Shown here in pieces: positions 28,094 through 36,808 of a stretch of 64,000 nt of DNA. Source of the stretch: Lachnospiraceae bacterium (GTDB lineage Bacteria > Bacillota > Clostridia > Lachnospirales > Lachnospiraceae); assembly GCA_015057555.1 (NCBI GenBank), contig SVEC01000002.1, positions 62,001-126,000 of the forward strand, in the 5' to 3' direction. The notes beneath the pieces were generated by a model. That model saw only the letters and a list, made by a program, of their open reading frames with translations. It searched no databases and was not told the DNA's origin. Numbering within the stretch: the first letter of the stretch is position 1; every line of letters starts with the position of its first letter. A program made the translations under genes and the position numbers.

Positions 28094-28771
28094 TTATTCT
28101 GTAGTATATATCTTATTATAGAAATCAGCGAATGTAGGATCAGATGCTAAGCAGCTATCAATATTAGCCTTAACATTTCTATATAATTCCTGAATATCTT
28201 CTGACTGTCCCACCTGCTGGATATATGATACTGTTGAAGCATCTAACTGTCCATTGTTAATCTTATATCCATCTGCAGTTTTTACTATGTAAAACTGACT
28301 TATATTCATAGGTGCACTATCTACACCAGCAATATTAATATTACATGTAACATATAATACTGTTGTATCCGGAGCATCTCCGATTACAGTATAACAATTT
28401 ATATTTGAATAATGAGTAATAATCTGTGATTTTTGCTCATATGGAGTCATATCATCATAAACACTTGGATTTGTAACTAAGGTTACAAGCTTATTCTTAT
28501 CACAGACAGCAAGCGCAGCATAGTATTCAATCATAAGTGAGTTAATATCAAGATTTGCATTGGTCTGATATGAATACTTTGTCTCAAACTGCTCTGGATT
28601 ATCACTTACCGGTCCTTCTGTAGTTGCTGTAGTTTCTCTTCCAAGCAATTCATTAAAATCTATTTTATCCATAAAGTAAAAATAAAATACTAACACTAAA
28701 AGTAAAAATACAAGCCAGCCAAAAAGTAATAATAAACCTGCTATTCCACTATTCTTATTTTTCTTACTCAT
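28094..28771 (-). CDS. Uncharacterised membrane-anchored protein
   Basis: The 225-residue product has a basic N-terminus and one hydrophobic helix (about 11-32), so it is probably anchored with the rest outside. A Thr/Glu-rich linker (about 40-62) precedes a domain of about 150 residues in which strands alternate with polar helices. The pattern resembles NTF2-like or DUF4878-type extracellular folds, which I cannot confirm. No catalytic motif is visible. It follows the tRNA-Arg gene and precedes rluF on the minus strand. Confidence 0.68.
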   Translation of the reverse strand: MSKKNKNSGIAGLLLLFGWLVFLLLVLVFYFYFMDKIDFNELLGRETTATTEGPVSDNPEQFETKYSYQTNANLDINSLMIEYYAALAVCDKNKLVTLVTNPSVYDDMTPYEQKSQIITHYSNINCYTVIGDAPDTTVLYVTCNINIAGVDSAPMNISQFYIVKTADGYKINNGQLDASTVSYIQQVGQSEDIQELYRNVKANIDSCLASDPTFADFYNKIYTTE

Positions 28772-28803
28772 AATTTTATCTCCTTATTCTTTAGAATATT
28801 AAA

Positions 28804-28875
28804 TGCACCAGAGTGGAATCGAACCACCGCACATGGCTCCGGAGGCCATTGCTCTATCCACTGAGCTACTGATGC
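28804..28875 (-). tRNA. tRNA-Arg (anticodon CCG)
   Basis: The 72-nt cloverleaf has acceptor GCATCAG pairing with CTGGTGC, discriminator A, T-arm GGTGG-TTCGATT-CCACT and anticodon loop CTCCGGA, giving CCG (codon CGG). CCA is not encoded. The first 10 bases of the tRNA overlap the last codons of ribF, including its stop. Confidence 0.95.
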
Positions 28876-29750
28876 ATTACACTCGCTTTATCTAAAAGCA
28901 ACTGTTCTCTCAATTCACTGACATCCATGAACCGTTTTTGTTCTCTAATAAATCGTACAAAATCTACTTTTATGTGATTATCATATAAATCACCATCAAA
29001 ATTTATTATATGAGTCTCAACGGTGATTCTATTGTCTTCAGATATTGTAGGATTATTTCCTATGTTAGTTATAGCCTTGTAACATTTGTCACTAATAGTA
29101 ATTCTTGTTTCATAGGCTCCAAATGGTGGCAGTAGCTTATCTGATGGAGGATATAGATTTGTGGTGGGAAAATCAATTGTCCTTCCTAGCATTCTACCCT
29201 TTCTTACAATTCCTTGAATAAAATATGGTCTACCCATATATTCTTGAACTGCCTCCATGTCACCATTTTCGATAAGTTCTCTAATAATAGACGAACTAAT
29301 AATATTGTCATCTATAGATAGCTTTTTAATGGCTATTACCTTATAACCAAATTCCTTTTCGTAGCTTTTTAGTGTATCAACATTTCCCGCTCTATTACTA
29401 CCAAAGCAAAAATCAGTACCTACTACAACATATTTTGCTCCAAGCTTATGATAAAGAACATTTTTAACAAATTCATAAGGCTGCATAGCTGCAAATTCTG
29501 GAGTAAACTTACACTCTATATGGGTATCAATATTTAAACCCTCTAGTATATCTTTTCTATCCTGCTTCGTATTAATCATTTTACTATTATTTATGTCAAT
29601 AGTAAAGACCACACTATTTAAACCTTCATTTTTTGATAGGGACAATATTTTTTCAATAAGTAACAAATGTCCCTTATGAAGTCCTTGAAATTTACCAAGA
29701 GCTACAGCAGTATTATATAATTGTGCCTCATCATAGGTTAGTTCTACCAA
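28866..29750 (-). CDS. ribF: Bifunctional riboflavin kinase / FAD synthetase
   Basis: RibF makes FMN from riboflavin and then FAD. The 294 residues contain the N-terminal nucleotidyltransferase (about 14-180) with a variant GKFQGLHKGH motif (usual form GxFDGxHxGH) and SSSIIRELI. The C-terminal kinase (about 180-290) has GRTIDFPTTNL and the substrate Glu in ETHIINFDG. The stop TAG lies within the downstream tRNA-Arg gene, a 10-base overlap. It is the last gene of the rimP-infB-truB operon, a common Firmicutes arrangement. Confidence 0.94.
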   Translation of the reverse strand: MVELTYDEAQLYNTAVALGKFQGLHKGHLLLIEKILSLSKNEGLNSVVFTIDINNSKMINTKQDRKDILEGLNIDTHIECKFTPEFAAMQPYEFVKNVLYHKLGAKYVVVGTDFCFGSNRAGNVDTLKSYEKEFGYKVIAIKKLSIDDNIISSSIIRELIENGDMEAVQEYMGRPYFIQGIVRKGRMLGRTIDFPTTNLYPPSDKLLPPFGAYETRITISDKCYKAITNIGNNPTISEDNRITVETHIINFDGDLYDNHIKVDFVRFIREQKRFMDVSELREQLLLDKASVMHQ

Positions 29751-29765
29751 TTTATATACCTCATA

Positions 29766-30674
29766 TTACAAGAACATCTTATATGGTTTATAAATATTTT
29801 CAGATTCTATATGCTCATATAAAGCTACAAATTCACCATTTAAATACACTCTAATTATATTAGAGTTATTATCAAATTTGTTATCATCAATTATTTCTAA
29901 CTGACTATAGTTTAGCTTATTGCCATTAATCAACAGCTTACTAAATTTTTCCTTTATTTTATAGCAAGGATACTTATCTAAAATTGCATCAACAGGCAAT
30001 ATATAGTCCATAAGCTTCTCCTCATCTCTTAATTTCTCAATATCTGATAGCCTAAGAGCATCCTTCAAGAAAAAACCATGAACCTCATTTCTAGTTAATG
30101 CCGTAAGCGTTCCTCCGCATCCTATCTTATCACCTATATCTCTACACAAGCTTCTAATATAGGTACCCTTTGAGCAATTTACCTTAAAGCTTATATTTGG
30201 AAAATCAACAACTATGTTATCTATGGAAAAAATCTCTACGGGTCTGGGGTCTCTCTCTATTTCAATGCCACTTCTAGCATATTCATAAAGCTTTTTTCCA
30301 TCTTTCTTTATGGCTGAATACATAGGTGGAATTTGATCATATTTTCCAATAAAGCTTTTGATAATTTCAATTACAGTAGCTTCTGATAGTTCTGCTGGTA
30401 CTTCCTTCTCTACAAGTATTTCACCAGTAATATCCTCAGTATCTGTAGCAATACCAAGCCTCATAGATGCTTCATATTCCTTAGTACCTGAGGTGATCAT
30501 ATCAACTAGCTTAGTTCCCTTACCAAGACATACCATAAGTACACCTTCTGCCATAGGATCAAGTGTGCCAGTATGTCCTATTTTCTTTTGCTTTAATATA
30601 CCACGAAGCTTGGCTACAACATCAAAGGAGGTATAACCAGACTCCTTATACACATTAATAATTCCGTCTATCAA
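29766..30674 (-). CDS. truB: tRNA pseudouridine(55) synthase TruB
   Basis: TruB makes the universal pseudouridine in the T loop of tRNAs. The 302 residues carry GHTGTLDPMAEGVL with the catalytic Asp near residue 39, the YEASMRLG strand and the KGTYIRSLCRDIG motif. The C-terminal region (about 230-302) is a PUA-like extension. It lies 14 bases downstream of nrnA and 15 bases upstream of ribF, within the translation operon. Confidence 0.96.
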   Translation of the reverse strand: MIDGIINVYKESGYTSFDVVAKLRGILKQKKIGHTGTLDPMAEGVLMVCLGKGTKLVDMITSGTKEYEASMRLGIATDTEDITGEILVEKEVPAELSEATVIEIIKSFIGKYDQIPPMYSAIKKDGKKLYEYARSGIEIERDPRPVEIFSIDNIVVDFPNISFKVNCSKGTYIRSLCRDIGDKIGCGGTLTALTRNEVHGFFLKDALRLSDIEKLRDEEKLMDYILPVDAILDKYPCYKIKEKFSKLLINGNKLNYSQLEIIDDNKFDNNSNIIRVYLNGEFVALYEHIESENIYKPYKMFL

Positions 30675-30688
30675 GAATATTCTCCTTG

Positions 30689-31633
30689 TTATATCTGTTT
30701 TGAAACCATGTCTAGAATCTTACCTAAAGATTCCTCATAATCTCCAATAATGTAAAATCCTGAGGCTCTTATATGACCTCCACCGCCAAAGTGAACAGAG
30801 ATGACACTAACGTCAACATAAGATATGGAGCGCATACTAAACTTGTATGTCTTATCATCAATTTGATATGCAAGTATAGCTACCTCTACACCCTCTGTTA
30901 CTCTAAGCTTGTCAATTATACCGTCTGTATCTTCCTTTGAAGCATTAAATTCTTCAAAATCCTCTAAAGTAATATTGGATGCTATAACCTTTCCATCAAG
31001 ATATTGCTTTGACTTCATAAGAGCTTTTCCTGTAAGTCTATTCTGGGAATATCTAACGCGATAAAAGGTTTCGTCTATTATGAACTGTGTATCAATACCC
31101 TTTGATATTAGTTTGCCTACTATATACATAGTTTCTTCTGATGTGGCTGAATATTTAAGCACACCGGTATCATGGATAATTCCCATATATATAGCTTCAG
31201 CACAAGATTTTGATATCTTGTCCATATCAAGAAATCTAGACACAACCTCGCATGCGGAGGATGCATCAGGGTCACAATAATATAAATCTCCAAAGCCAAG
31301 ATTACTTCTATGGTGATCTATACACACTGTGTTTTTTGCATTTTTAAATATTATCCCAAATTCACCATGTCGTTCTGTGTCACTACAATCCACAGAAATA
31401 GATATATCATATACTTCATGACTTGGCTCATTTATAATTTCTTTAGCACCATTTAGAAATTTAAACTTTTCACTAATAGGCTCCAAATATACATCAACTC
31501 TCTTATTTGGATAATTGTCTAATATATAATTGTATAAACCTAAGCTTGACCCAATACAATCACCGTCTGGTCTAATATGACCAACAATTGCAATTGTATT
31601 TTGCTTTTCGATTAATTCAAATATTCTATTCAT
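30689..31633 (-). CDS. nrnA: DHH-family oligoribonuclease / pAp phosphatase
   Basis: NrnA degrades very short RNAs and dephosphorylates 3'-phosphoadenosine 5'-phosphate. The 314 residues have the DHH phosphoesterase core: HIRPDGDCIGS, VDCSDTERHG, CIDHHRSN and IHDTGVLKY, all with metal-binding Asp or His. The C-terminal DHHA1 domain ends with FGGGGHIRASG. It starts one base after the rbfA stop and is followed by truB, the usual Firmicutes order. Confidence 0.94.
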   Translation of the reverse strand: MNRIFELIEKQNTIAIVGHIRPDGDCIGSSLGLYNYILDNYPNKRVDVYLEPISEKFKFLNGAKEIINEPSHEVYDISISVDCSDTERHGEFGIIFKNAKNTVCIDHHRSNLGFGDLYYCDPDASSACEVVSRFLDMDKISKSCAEAIYMGIIHDTGVLKYSATSEETMYIVGKLISKGIDTQFIIDETFYRVRYSQNRLTGKALMKSKQYLDGKVIASNITLEDFEEFNASKEDTDGIIDKLRVTEGVEVAILAYQIDDKTYKFSMRSISYVDVSVISVHFGGGGHIRASGFYIIGDYEESLGKILDMVSKQI

Positions 31634-31634
31634 A

Positions 31635-31991
31635 TTATTCCTTGTTTAATACATCATCTATCTTTTTTGACATCTCAATACCATATTCAATAGAATTATC
31701 AAGAACAAAAGTTATTTCTGGTGTGTTACGAAGATTTATACTTCTAGCAAGCTCTCTTCTGATATATCCAGTTGCACTTTTTAATCCTTCTATGGTTTCT
31801 CTACCAGACTCATCATCACCTAAAACGCTAATGAATGCCTTGCAGAATTTCAAATCCGGAGTCACTATGACATCAGTTACTGATGTCATAGGATTAATTC
31901 TCGGATCCTTTATCTCCATGCTTATAATACGGCTTAGTTCTCTTTGTACTTCGCCATTAATTCTTTGATTTTTATGACTTGTCTTCTTCAT
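31635..31991 (-). CDS. rbfA: Ribosome-binding factor A
   Basis: RbfA binds the 30S subunit and helps 16S rRNA maturation. The 118 residues form the single KH-like domain. Typical segments are RINGEVQRELSRII near the N-terminus, DPRINPMTSVTDVIVTPDLKFCKAFISV and LRNTPEITFVLDNSIEYG. It lies 9 bases downstream of infB. Confidence 0.95.
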   Translation of the reverse strand: MKKTSHKNQRINGEVQRELSRIISMEIKDPRINPMTSVTDVIVTPDLKFCKAFISVLGDDESGRETIEGLKSATGYIRRELARSINLRNTPEITFVLDNSIEYGIEMSKKIDDVLNKE

Positions 31992-32000
31992 AAACGCTCC

Positions 32001-34430
32001 TTATTTTCTAGGAACCTCCTGCATAATGTAAGCCTCGATTATATCGAATTCCTTAAGATCATTAAAGCCTTCAAATACAAGACCACACTCATATCCAGTC
32101 TTAACTTCCTTTACATCATCCTTAAATCTCTTAAGTGATGCAAGAGCTCCCTCAAATATCTGTTCACCCTCACGGCTAATCCTTACCTTAGAATTTCTCT
32201 GAATTGTACCATCAAGCACATATGAACCTGCAATAGTACCAACTCCAGATGCCTTATATGTCTGTCTAACCTCTGCATGACCTATTACCTTTTCCTCAAA
32301 TATAGGATCAAGCATACCCTTCATAGCAGCTTCAATATCTTCGATAGCATTATAAATTACTCTATATAATCTAATATCTACCTTCTCTCTATCTGCCACA
32401 TCCTTTGCCTGATTATCAGGTCTAATATTAAATCCGATAATAATTGCATTTGATGCTGAAGCAAGGATTACGTCAGACTCATTTATAGCACCTACACCTG
32501 AGTGTATACACTTAACAACAACTTCATCATTTGAAAGCTTTAGTAAGCTTGCCTTAACTGCCTCAACTGAACCCTGTACATCAGCTTTAATTATAAGGTT
32601 AAGCTCCTTTAGATTTCCTTCCTGCATCTTATTAAATAAGTCATCAAGTGACATTCTAGATCTAGTATCTGCGATAAGCTTTTCCTTTCCACGAGTAATG
32701 AATGCCTCCGAAATTTGTCTAGCTTCCTTCTCATTAGCAGTCTGCATAAAGATTTCACCCGAATTAGGAACACCATTAAGACCTAGAATCTCTACAGGTG
32801 TTGAAGGACCAGCCTCCTTAACCTTTCTGTGCTTATCATCGAACATAGCTCTAACCTTACCATGTACACTACCTATAGCTACACAGTCACCTACACGAAG
32901 TGTACCCTTTTGTACAAGCACTGTTGCTACAGAACCTCTACCCTTATCAAGCTGTGCCTCAATTACAATACCTCTTGCTTTTCTCTTCTTGTTCGCCTTA
33001 AGCTCTAAGATTTCCGCAGTAAGTATAACCATCTCAAGAAGATTATCAATACCCTCTCTTGTACGGGCTGAAACAGGACAGAATATTGTAGAACCACCCC
33101 AATCCTCCGGAACAAGCTCATGCTCCATAAGTTCCTGCTTAACTCTATCAATATTTGCACTTTCCTTATCAATCTTGTTAATGGCTACAATAATTTCAAT
33201 ACCTGCTGCCTTAGCATGGTTAATAGCCTCAACTGTCTGTGGCATAACACCATCATCTGCTGCAACTACAAGAATCGCAATATCAGTAGACTGTGCACCT
33301 CTCATACGCATTGCTGTAAATGCCTCATGACCAGGTGTATCAAGGAATGTGATTTTTTCTCCATTAATCTTAACTACAGATGCACCAATGTGCTGAGTAA
33401 TACCACCAGCCTCACCAGCCGTTACATCTGAATTTCTTATTGCATCAAGAAGTGATGTTTTACCATGGTCAACGTGTCCCATAACACAAACTACAGGTGG
33501 TCTAGGAGTCATAAGTGATTCATCTTCAGCATCCTCGCGCAAAATCTCCTCGATTACATCAACCTTCTCCTCTGGCTCAGAAATGTAATTATACTCAAGT
33601 GCTATATCAGCAGCTGTATCAAAATCAAGTTCTGAATTAACATTATACATCTTACCAGCCATAAACATCTTCTTAATAAGCTGTGCTACTGGAACCTTAA
33701 TCTTAGATGCAAGCTCACTTACAGTAAGACTTTCTGGTAACTGAAGTGTTTTGATTACTGGTTCTACTGGCTCCTGCTTCTTAGGTTGCTCTGGCTGAGC
33801 CTGGTTCTGATTTTTATTATTCTTGTTATTTTGGTTGTTCTGATTCTTTTTCTTGTTATTTGGCTGATTAAAGAATTTTGTTACTCTCTTACCTGCATCA
33901 GCCTGTTTTTGATTGCCACCATTATTCTGTGACTGATTATTCTTAGGCTTGTTATCTTGCTGCTTCTTATCATTCTTCTTAGGAGCTGGTTTTGCCTCTT
34001 CCTTCTTTACTTCCTTCTTAGGAGCTGGTTTTGCCTCTTCCTTCTTTACTTCCTTCTTAGGAGCTGGCTTTACCTCTTCCTTCTTTACTTCCTTCTTAGG
34101 AGCTGGCTTTACCTCTTCCTTCTTTACTTCCTTCTTAGGAGCTGGCTTTGCCTCTTCCTTCTTTACTTCCTTCTTTACTTCCTTTTTAGGAGCTGGCTTT
34201 GCTTCTTCCTTCTTTACTTCCTTTTTTGAAGTTGACTTTACTGCCTCTTTGTCTGATACTTTTTTTCCCTTTATGATAATCTCTTTGGCATATGCCATTA
34301 ATTCATCATCTATTCCATTATTATGTTTTAAACCAGGCTTTTTATCAGCTAATGCTTCAACAACCACCTGATATTTAATCTCTTTTCCAAGTTCTTCACT
34401 TAATTTCTTTGCAAATTGGCTTACTGTCAT
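32001..34430 (-). CDS. infB: Translation initiation factor IF-2
   Basis: IF-2 delivers initiator tRNA to the ribosome and hydrolyses GTP at subunit joining. The 809 residues have an N-terminal IF2N domain (about 1-60), then a low-complexity Lys/Glu/Ala/Pro region (about 60-230) with tandem 13-residue repeats, a second IF2N (about 230-290), and the GTPase with [24 protein letters not shown] and NKIDKE. Domains II-IV follow. It sits between ylxQ and rbfA. The DNA under the repeat is unusually repetitive and could vary between strains. Confidence 0.97.
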   Translation of the reverse strand: MTVSQFAKKLSEELGKEIKYQVVVEALADKKPGLKHNNGIDDELMAYAKEIIIKGKKVSDKEAVKSTSKKEVKKEEAKPAPKKEVKKEVKKEEAKPAPKKEVKKEEVKPAPKKEVKKEEVKPAPKKEVKKEEAKPAPKKEVKKEEAKPAPKKNDKKQQDNKPKNNQSQNNGGNQKQADAGKRVTKFFNQPNNKKKNQNNQNNKNNKNQNQAQPEQPKKQEPVEPVIKTLQLPESLTVSELASKIKVPVAQLIKKMFMAGKMYNVNSELDFDTAADIALEYNYISEPEEKVDVIEEILREDAEDESLMTPRPPVVCVMGHVDHGKTSLLDAIRNSDVTAGEAGGITQHIGASVVKINGEKITFLDTPGHEAFTAMRMRGAQSTDIAILVVAADDGVMPQTVEAINHAKAAGIEIIVAINKIDKESANIDRVKQELMEHELVPEDWGGSTIFCPVSARTREGIDNLLEMVILTAEILELKANKKRKARGIVIEAQLDKGRGSVATVLVQKGTLRVGDCVAIGSVHGKVRAMFDDKHRKVKEAGPSTPVEILGLNGVPNSGEIFMQTANEKEARQISEAFITRGKEKLIADTRSRMSLDDLFNKMQEGNLKELNLIIKADVQGSVEAVKASLLKLSNDEVVVKCIHSGVGAINESDVILASASNAIIIGFNIRPDNQAKDVADREKVDIRLYRVIYNAIEDIEAAMKGMLDPIFEEKVIGHAEVRQTYKASGVGTIAGSYVLDGTIQRNSKVRISREGEQIFEGALASLKRFKDDVKEVKTGYECGLVFEGFNDLKEFDIIEAYIMQEVPRK
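33976..34223. repeat. Tandem 39-bp coding repeats inside infB
   Basis: Five full copies and partial flanks of a 39-bp unit encode [10 protein letters not shown](A/V)KP; one copy has an additional EVKK. The DNA copies are nearly identical at synonymous positions, so they are recent duplications or are kept uniform by recombination. Confidence 0.85.
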
Positions 34431-34433
34431 AGA

Positions 34434-34757
34434 TTACACCTCCATACTCATGCTAACATCTAATTTATTGGCTACCTGCTTTGCCAAACCCATATCTGTC
34501 ACTGCAAGAGTCATTCTACTTTCTTTACCTATCCTATTACCGAGCACATTACTATCACCAAATATCACATAAGGAACCTTGTAGTATGTACATTTATCTG
34601 TGAATTTCTTTCTTGTGTTTTTGGCTGCATTTTCTGCAATAATAATCAAGCAGGCATTACCCTCCTGAATTGCCTTTTCACACAAAAATCCTCCGCTAAC
34701 CACCTTTCCGGCCTTTGCAGCTATAGAAATCATGGCTAATGCTTTATTTTCGTCCAT
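34434..34757 (-). CDS. ylxQ: YlxQ, L7Ae-family RNA-binding protein
   Basis: Small L7Ae/L30e-fold proteins bind kink-turn-like RNA. The 107 residues include SIAAKAGKVVSGGFLCEKAI, LIIIAENAAKNTRKKF and the CTYYKVPYVIFGDSN strand typical of the bacterial paralogue in the nusA operon. The exact RNA target is not known. It lies between ylxR and infB, with 3- to 5-base gaps. Confidence 0.92.
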   Translation of the reverse strand: MDENKALAMISIAAKAGKVVSGGFLCEKAIQEGNACLIIIAENAAKNTRKKFTDKCTYYKVPYVIFGDSNVLGNRIGKESRMTLAVTDMGLAKQVANKLDVSMSMEV

Positions 34758-34762
34758 TTACT

Positions 34763-35020
34763 TCAATTCAACTCCTTACCTATGGCCTCGTAAATATCCT
34801 CAGGAATAGCCATCTTCAATGATTTTTCAATTCCCTTTGACTTAACAGCCTTATTATAACAATTATTATCTAAGCAAATATATGCTCCACGACCATTCAT
34901 TTTTCCAGTCTTATCAAGGCAAATTTCGTTATCTGGTGTTTTAATTATTCTCACCAGTTCAGATTTGGCCTTCATCTGCCTACATCCTATACATTGTCTC
35001 AAAGGTATCTGTTTTGCCAT
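34763..35020 (-). CDS. ylxR: YlxR (RnpM) RNA-binding protein
   Basis: YlxR proteins bind RNA and, in Bacillus, have been linked to RNase P (RnpM). The 85-residue product has RQCIGCRQMKAKSELVRI and GRGAYICLDNNCYNKA, the conserved Cys and GRGAY motif. I chose the ATG at 35020; the TTG 6 bases upstream lies between the AAGGAG site (35028-35033) and the ATG. It sits between nusA and ylxQ. Confidence 0.93.
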   Translation of the reverse strand: MAKQIPLRQCIGCRQMKAKSELVRIIKTPDNEICLDKTGKMNGRGAYICLDNNCYNKAVKSKGIEKSLKMAIPEDIYEAIGKELN

Positions 35021-35044
35021 TAGCAATCTCCTTATTGTTTAATA

Positions 35045-36187
35045 CTAATCCTCGTAATATTCATCCTCATCATCCAACATTCCAAGCTCTCTAGCCTGTG
35101 ACTCACTCTTAATATCAATATTATAATTAGTGAGTAAGTGTGCAAGTCGTACATTCTGACCTTCCTTACCTATAGCAAGTGAAAGCTGATCGTCTGGTAC
35201 AACTACAACTGCATCCTTCTTGTCATCCATGTTAATTGTAACTGAAATAACATCTGAAGGACTAAGAGCGTTCTTAATATATACTGCTGGATCCTCATGC
35301 CAATTAATAATATCTATCTTCTCACCCTTAAGGTCATCTACGATACTATTTACTCTATTTCCACCATGACCAACACATGCTCCTACTGGATCAACATCTG
35401 GGTTGTTTGATTTAACAGCAATTTTAGATCTTGAACCTGGCTCTCTTGATATGCTCATGATTTCAACAGTTCCATCTGCAATCTCAGTAACCTCTTTCTC
35501 AAATAGTCTCTTAACAAGCTCCTTGTGAGTTCTTGAAACAAGAATCTTGAAGCCCTTTCTATCCTTCTTATCCTTCTTACCCTTGCTGTCCTTCTTATCC
35601 TTACCATCCTTATCACTTGGCTCGTTAAGTGTTACAGATACAACATAAAGCTTGATTCTATCACCTACTCTATATACCTCACCTGGTACCTGTTCCTTCT
35701 CAACAAGAACTGTATCAGTCTTATCATCAAGAGCTACATTAATATTATTTCCATTAATTCTCTGAACTACACCAGTAATTATATCTCTTTCCTTAACAAC
35801 AAACTTCTGGTAGAGAGCAAATCTCTCTCCTTCTTTAATAGCCTGAACAATAACGTTTCTAGCATTTTGAGCAGCAATTCTACCAAAGTCCTTTGAACGA
35901 ATCTCAAACTTAACATAATCCCCAAGCTTATTTTTCTTACTCATAGCCTGTGCCTGTGTTAATGAAATCTGATTTACCTCATTTTCCACCTCTTCTACTA
36001 CAAGCTTCTTCTGATATGCCTTGATATCACCTGTTTCTCTGTTCATAGAAACTTCAACCTCGGCATCCTTTCCAAAATCCTTCTCACAAGCAAGCACTAA
36101 TGATCTCTCTATAGCCTCCATCAATACTTCCTTGTTAATATTTTTTTCTTTCTCAATCTCATTTAATGCTTCGATTATCTCTGACAT
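35045..36187 (-). CDS. nusA: Transcription elongation/termination factor NusA
   Basis: NusA binds RNA polymerase and nascent RNA and stimulates pausing and intrinsic termination. The 380 residues contain the N-terminal RNAP-binding domain (about 1-120), S1 domain (about 130-200) interrupted by a Lys/Asp-rich insert (about 197-212), and two KH domains (about 220-370) with VDPVGACVGHGGNRV and LAIGKEGQNVRLA. There are no acidic C-terminal repeats, as in most Firmicutes. Follows rimP. A leader hairpin upstream of rimP could let NusA limit its own synthesis. Confidence 0.96.
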   Translation of the reverse strand: MSEIIEALNEIEKEKNINKEVLMEAIERSLVLACEKDFGKDAEVEVSMNRETGDIKAYQKKLVVEEVENEVNQISLTQAQAMSKKNKLGDYVKFEIRSKDFGRIAAQNARNVIVQAIKEGERFALYQKFVVKERDIITGVVQRINGNNINVALDDKTDTVLVEKEQVPGEVYRVGDRIKLYVVSVTLNEPSDKDGKDKKDSKGKKDKKDRKGFKILVSRTHKELVKRLFEKEVTEIADGTVEIMSISREPGSRSKIAVKSNNPDVDPVGACVGHGGNRVNSIVDDLKGEKIDIINWHEDPAVYIKNALSPSDVISVTINMDDKKDAVVVVPDDQLSLAIGKEGQNVRLAHLLTNYNIDIKSESQARELGMLDDEDEYYED

Positions 36188-36217
36188 TTTTATTTAACCT
36201 CCTATATATAATAATAT

Positions 36218-36685
36218 TTAAACAAATGCTAATCTAATCATGGAAATATCACTTCTGTTAAATGTAATTTCGTCATGGTTATCATCATCATTCATTATAG
36301 TTATTGTATTTTCATCAAAGTTTTCTAAAACTCCAACGTACTCTTTAGCTCCATTGTACTGTTTATAAAGCTTTAGCTCCACTAGTTTTCCTATGCTTCT
36401 TTTGAAGTCCTTTTCCTTCTTAAGAGGTCTGGTTAAGCCAGGTGAACTAACCTCGAGAATATATGCATCCTTAATTTTATCTGCCTCATCAAGTTTAGCT
36501 TCAAGGGCACGACTTATCAAAACACAGTCATCTATGTTAATTCCCCCCTCCTTATCCGCATAAACCCTAAGATAATAATCAGAGCCTTCCTTCACATATT
36601 CAACATCTACAAGTTCAAAGTTGTTCTCCTCTATAATAGGCACAACCAGTTCTGTGCAATGCTGCTCGATTTCATTTTTCTTCAT
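36218..36685 (-). CDS. rimP: Ribosome maturation factor RimP
   Basis: RimP assists 30S subunit assembly. The 155 residues show FELVDVEYVKEGSDYYLRVYADKEGGI in the N-terminal half, EVSSPGLTRPLKKEKDF, then an Sm-like C-terminal domain (about 90-150). I chose the ATG at 36685 preceded by AAGGTGG; the TTG just before it is rejected. It is the first gene of the nusA-infB operon. Confidence 0.95.
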   Translation of the reverse strand: MKKNEIEQHCTELVVPIIEENNFELVDVEYVKEGSDYYLRVYADKEGGINIDDCVLISRALEAKLDEADKIKDAYILEVSSPGLTRPLKKEKDFKRSIGKLVELKLYKQYNGAKEYVGVLENFDENTITIMNDDDNHDEITFNRSDISMIRLAFV

Positions 36686-36709
36686 CAAATACCACCTTTC
36701 AAGTATTTA

Positions 36710-36744
36710 TCAAAAACAAAGAGTGGGTTTGTGTAACCCACTCT
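36710..36744 (-). terminator. Intrinsic terminator in the rimP-nusA leader (possible attenuator)
   Basis: A perfect 10-bp stem (36720-36729 with 36735-36744) is followed on the minus strand by a T-rich tract. It lies downstream of the rimP promoter (36772-36799) and upstream of the rimP start, so it can end both the GHL10 transcript and the rimP-nusA leader. B. subtilis NusA is known to autoregulate through termination in the leader of its operon, so the same role is plausible here. Confidence 0.82.
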
Positions 36745-36771
36745 GCCGTTCACAATATTCAAGTCTCTTTG

Positions 36772-36799
36772 ATTATATCACTTTAAAATGAAAATGCAA
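36772..36799 (-). promoter_or_regulatory. Predicted promoter of rimP-nusA-infB operon
   Basis: On the minus strand TTGCAT (36799-36794), a 16-base spacer and a perfect TATAAT (36777-36772). It starts directly after the upstream CDS stop. Confidence 0.65.
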
Positions 36800-36808
36800 G
36801 ATATTTTA

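Noticed and set aside
32698-33330. 210-codon plus-strand open frame
   Set aside because: It lies wholly opposite the IF-2 GTPase domain, which is unmistakably coding on the minus strand; no start signal.
33976-34223. CRISPR array
   Set aside because: The units are contiguous, in frame and without unique spacers; they encode the IF-2 linker.
33949-34371. Open plus-strand frame encoding a repetitive, Phe- and Ser-rich peptide
   Set aside because: It is the antisense of the infB Lys/Glu/Ala/Pro repeats; no ribosome binding site and no independent promoter.
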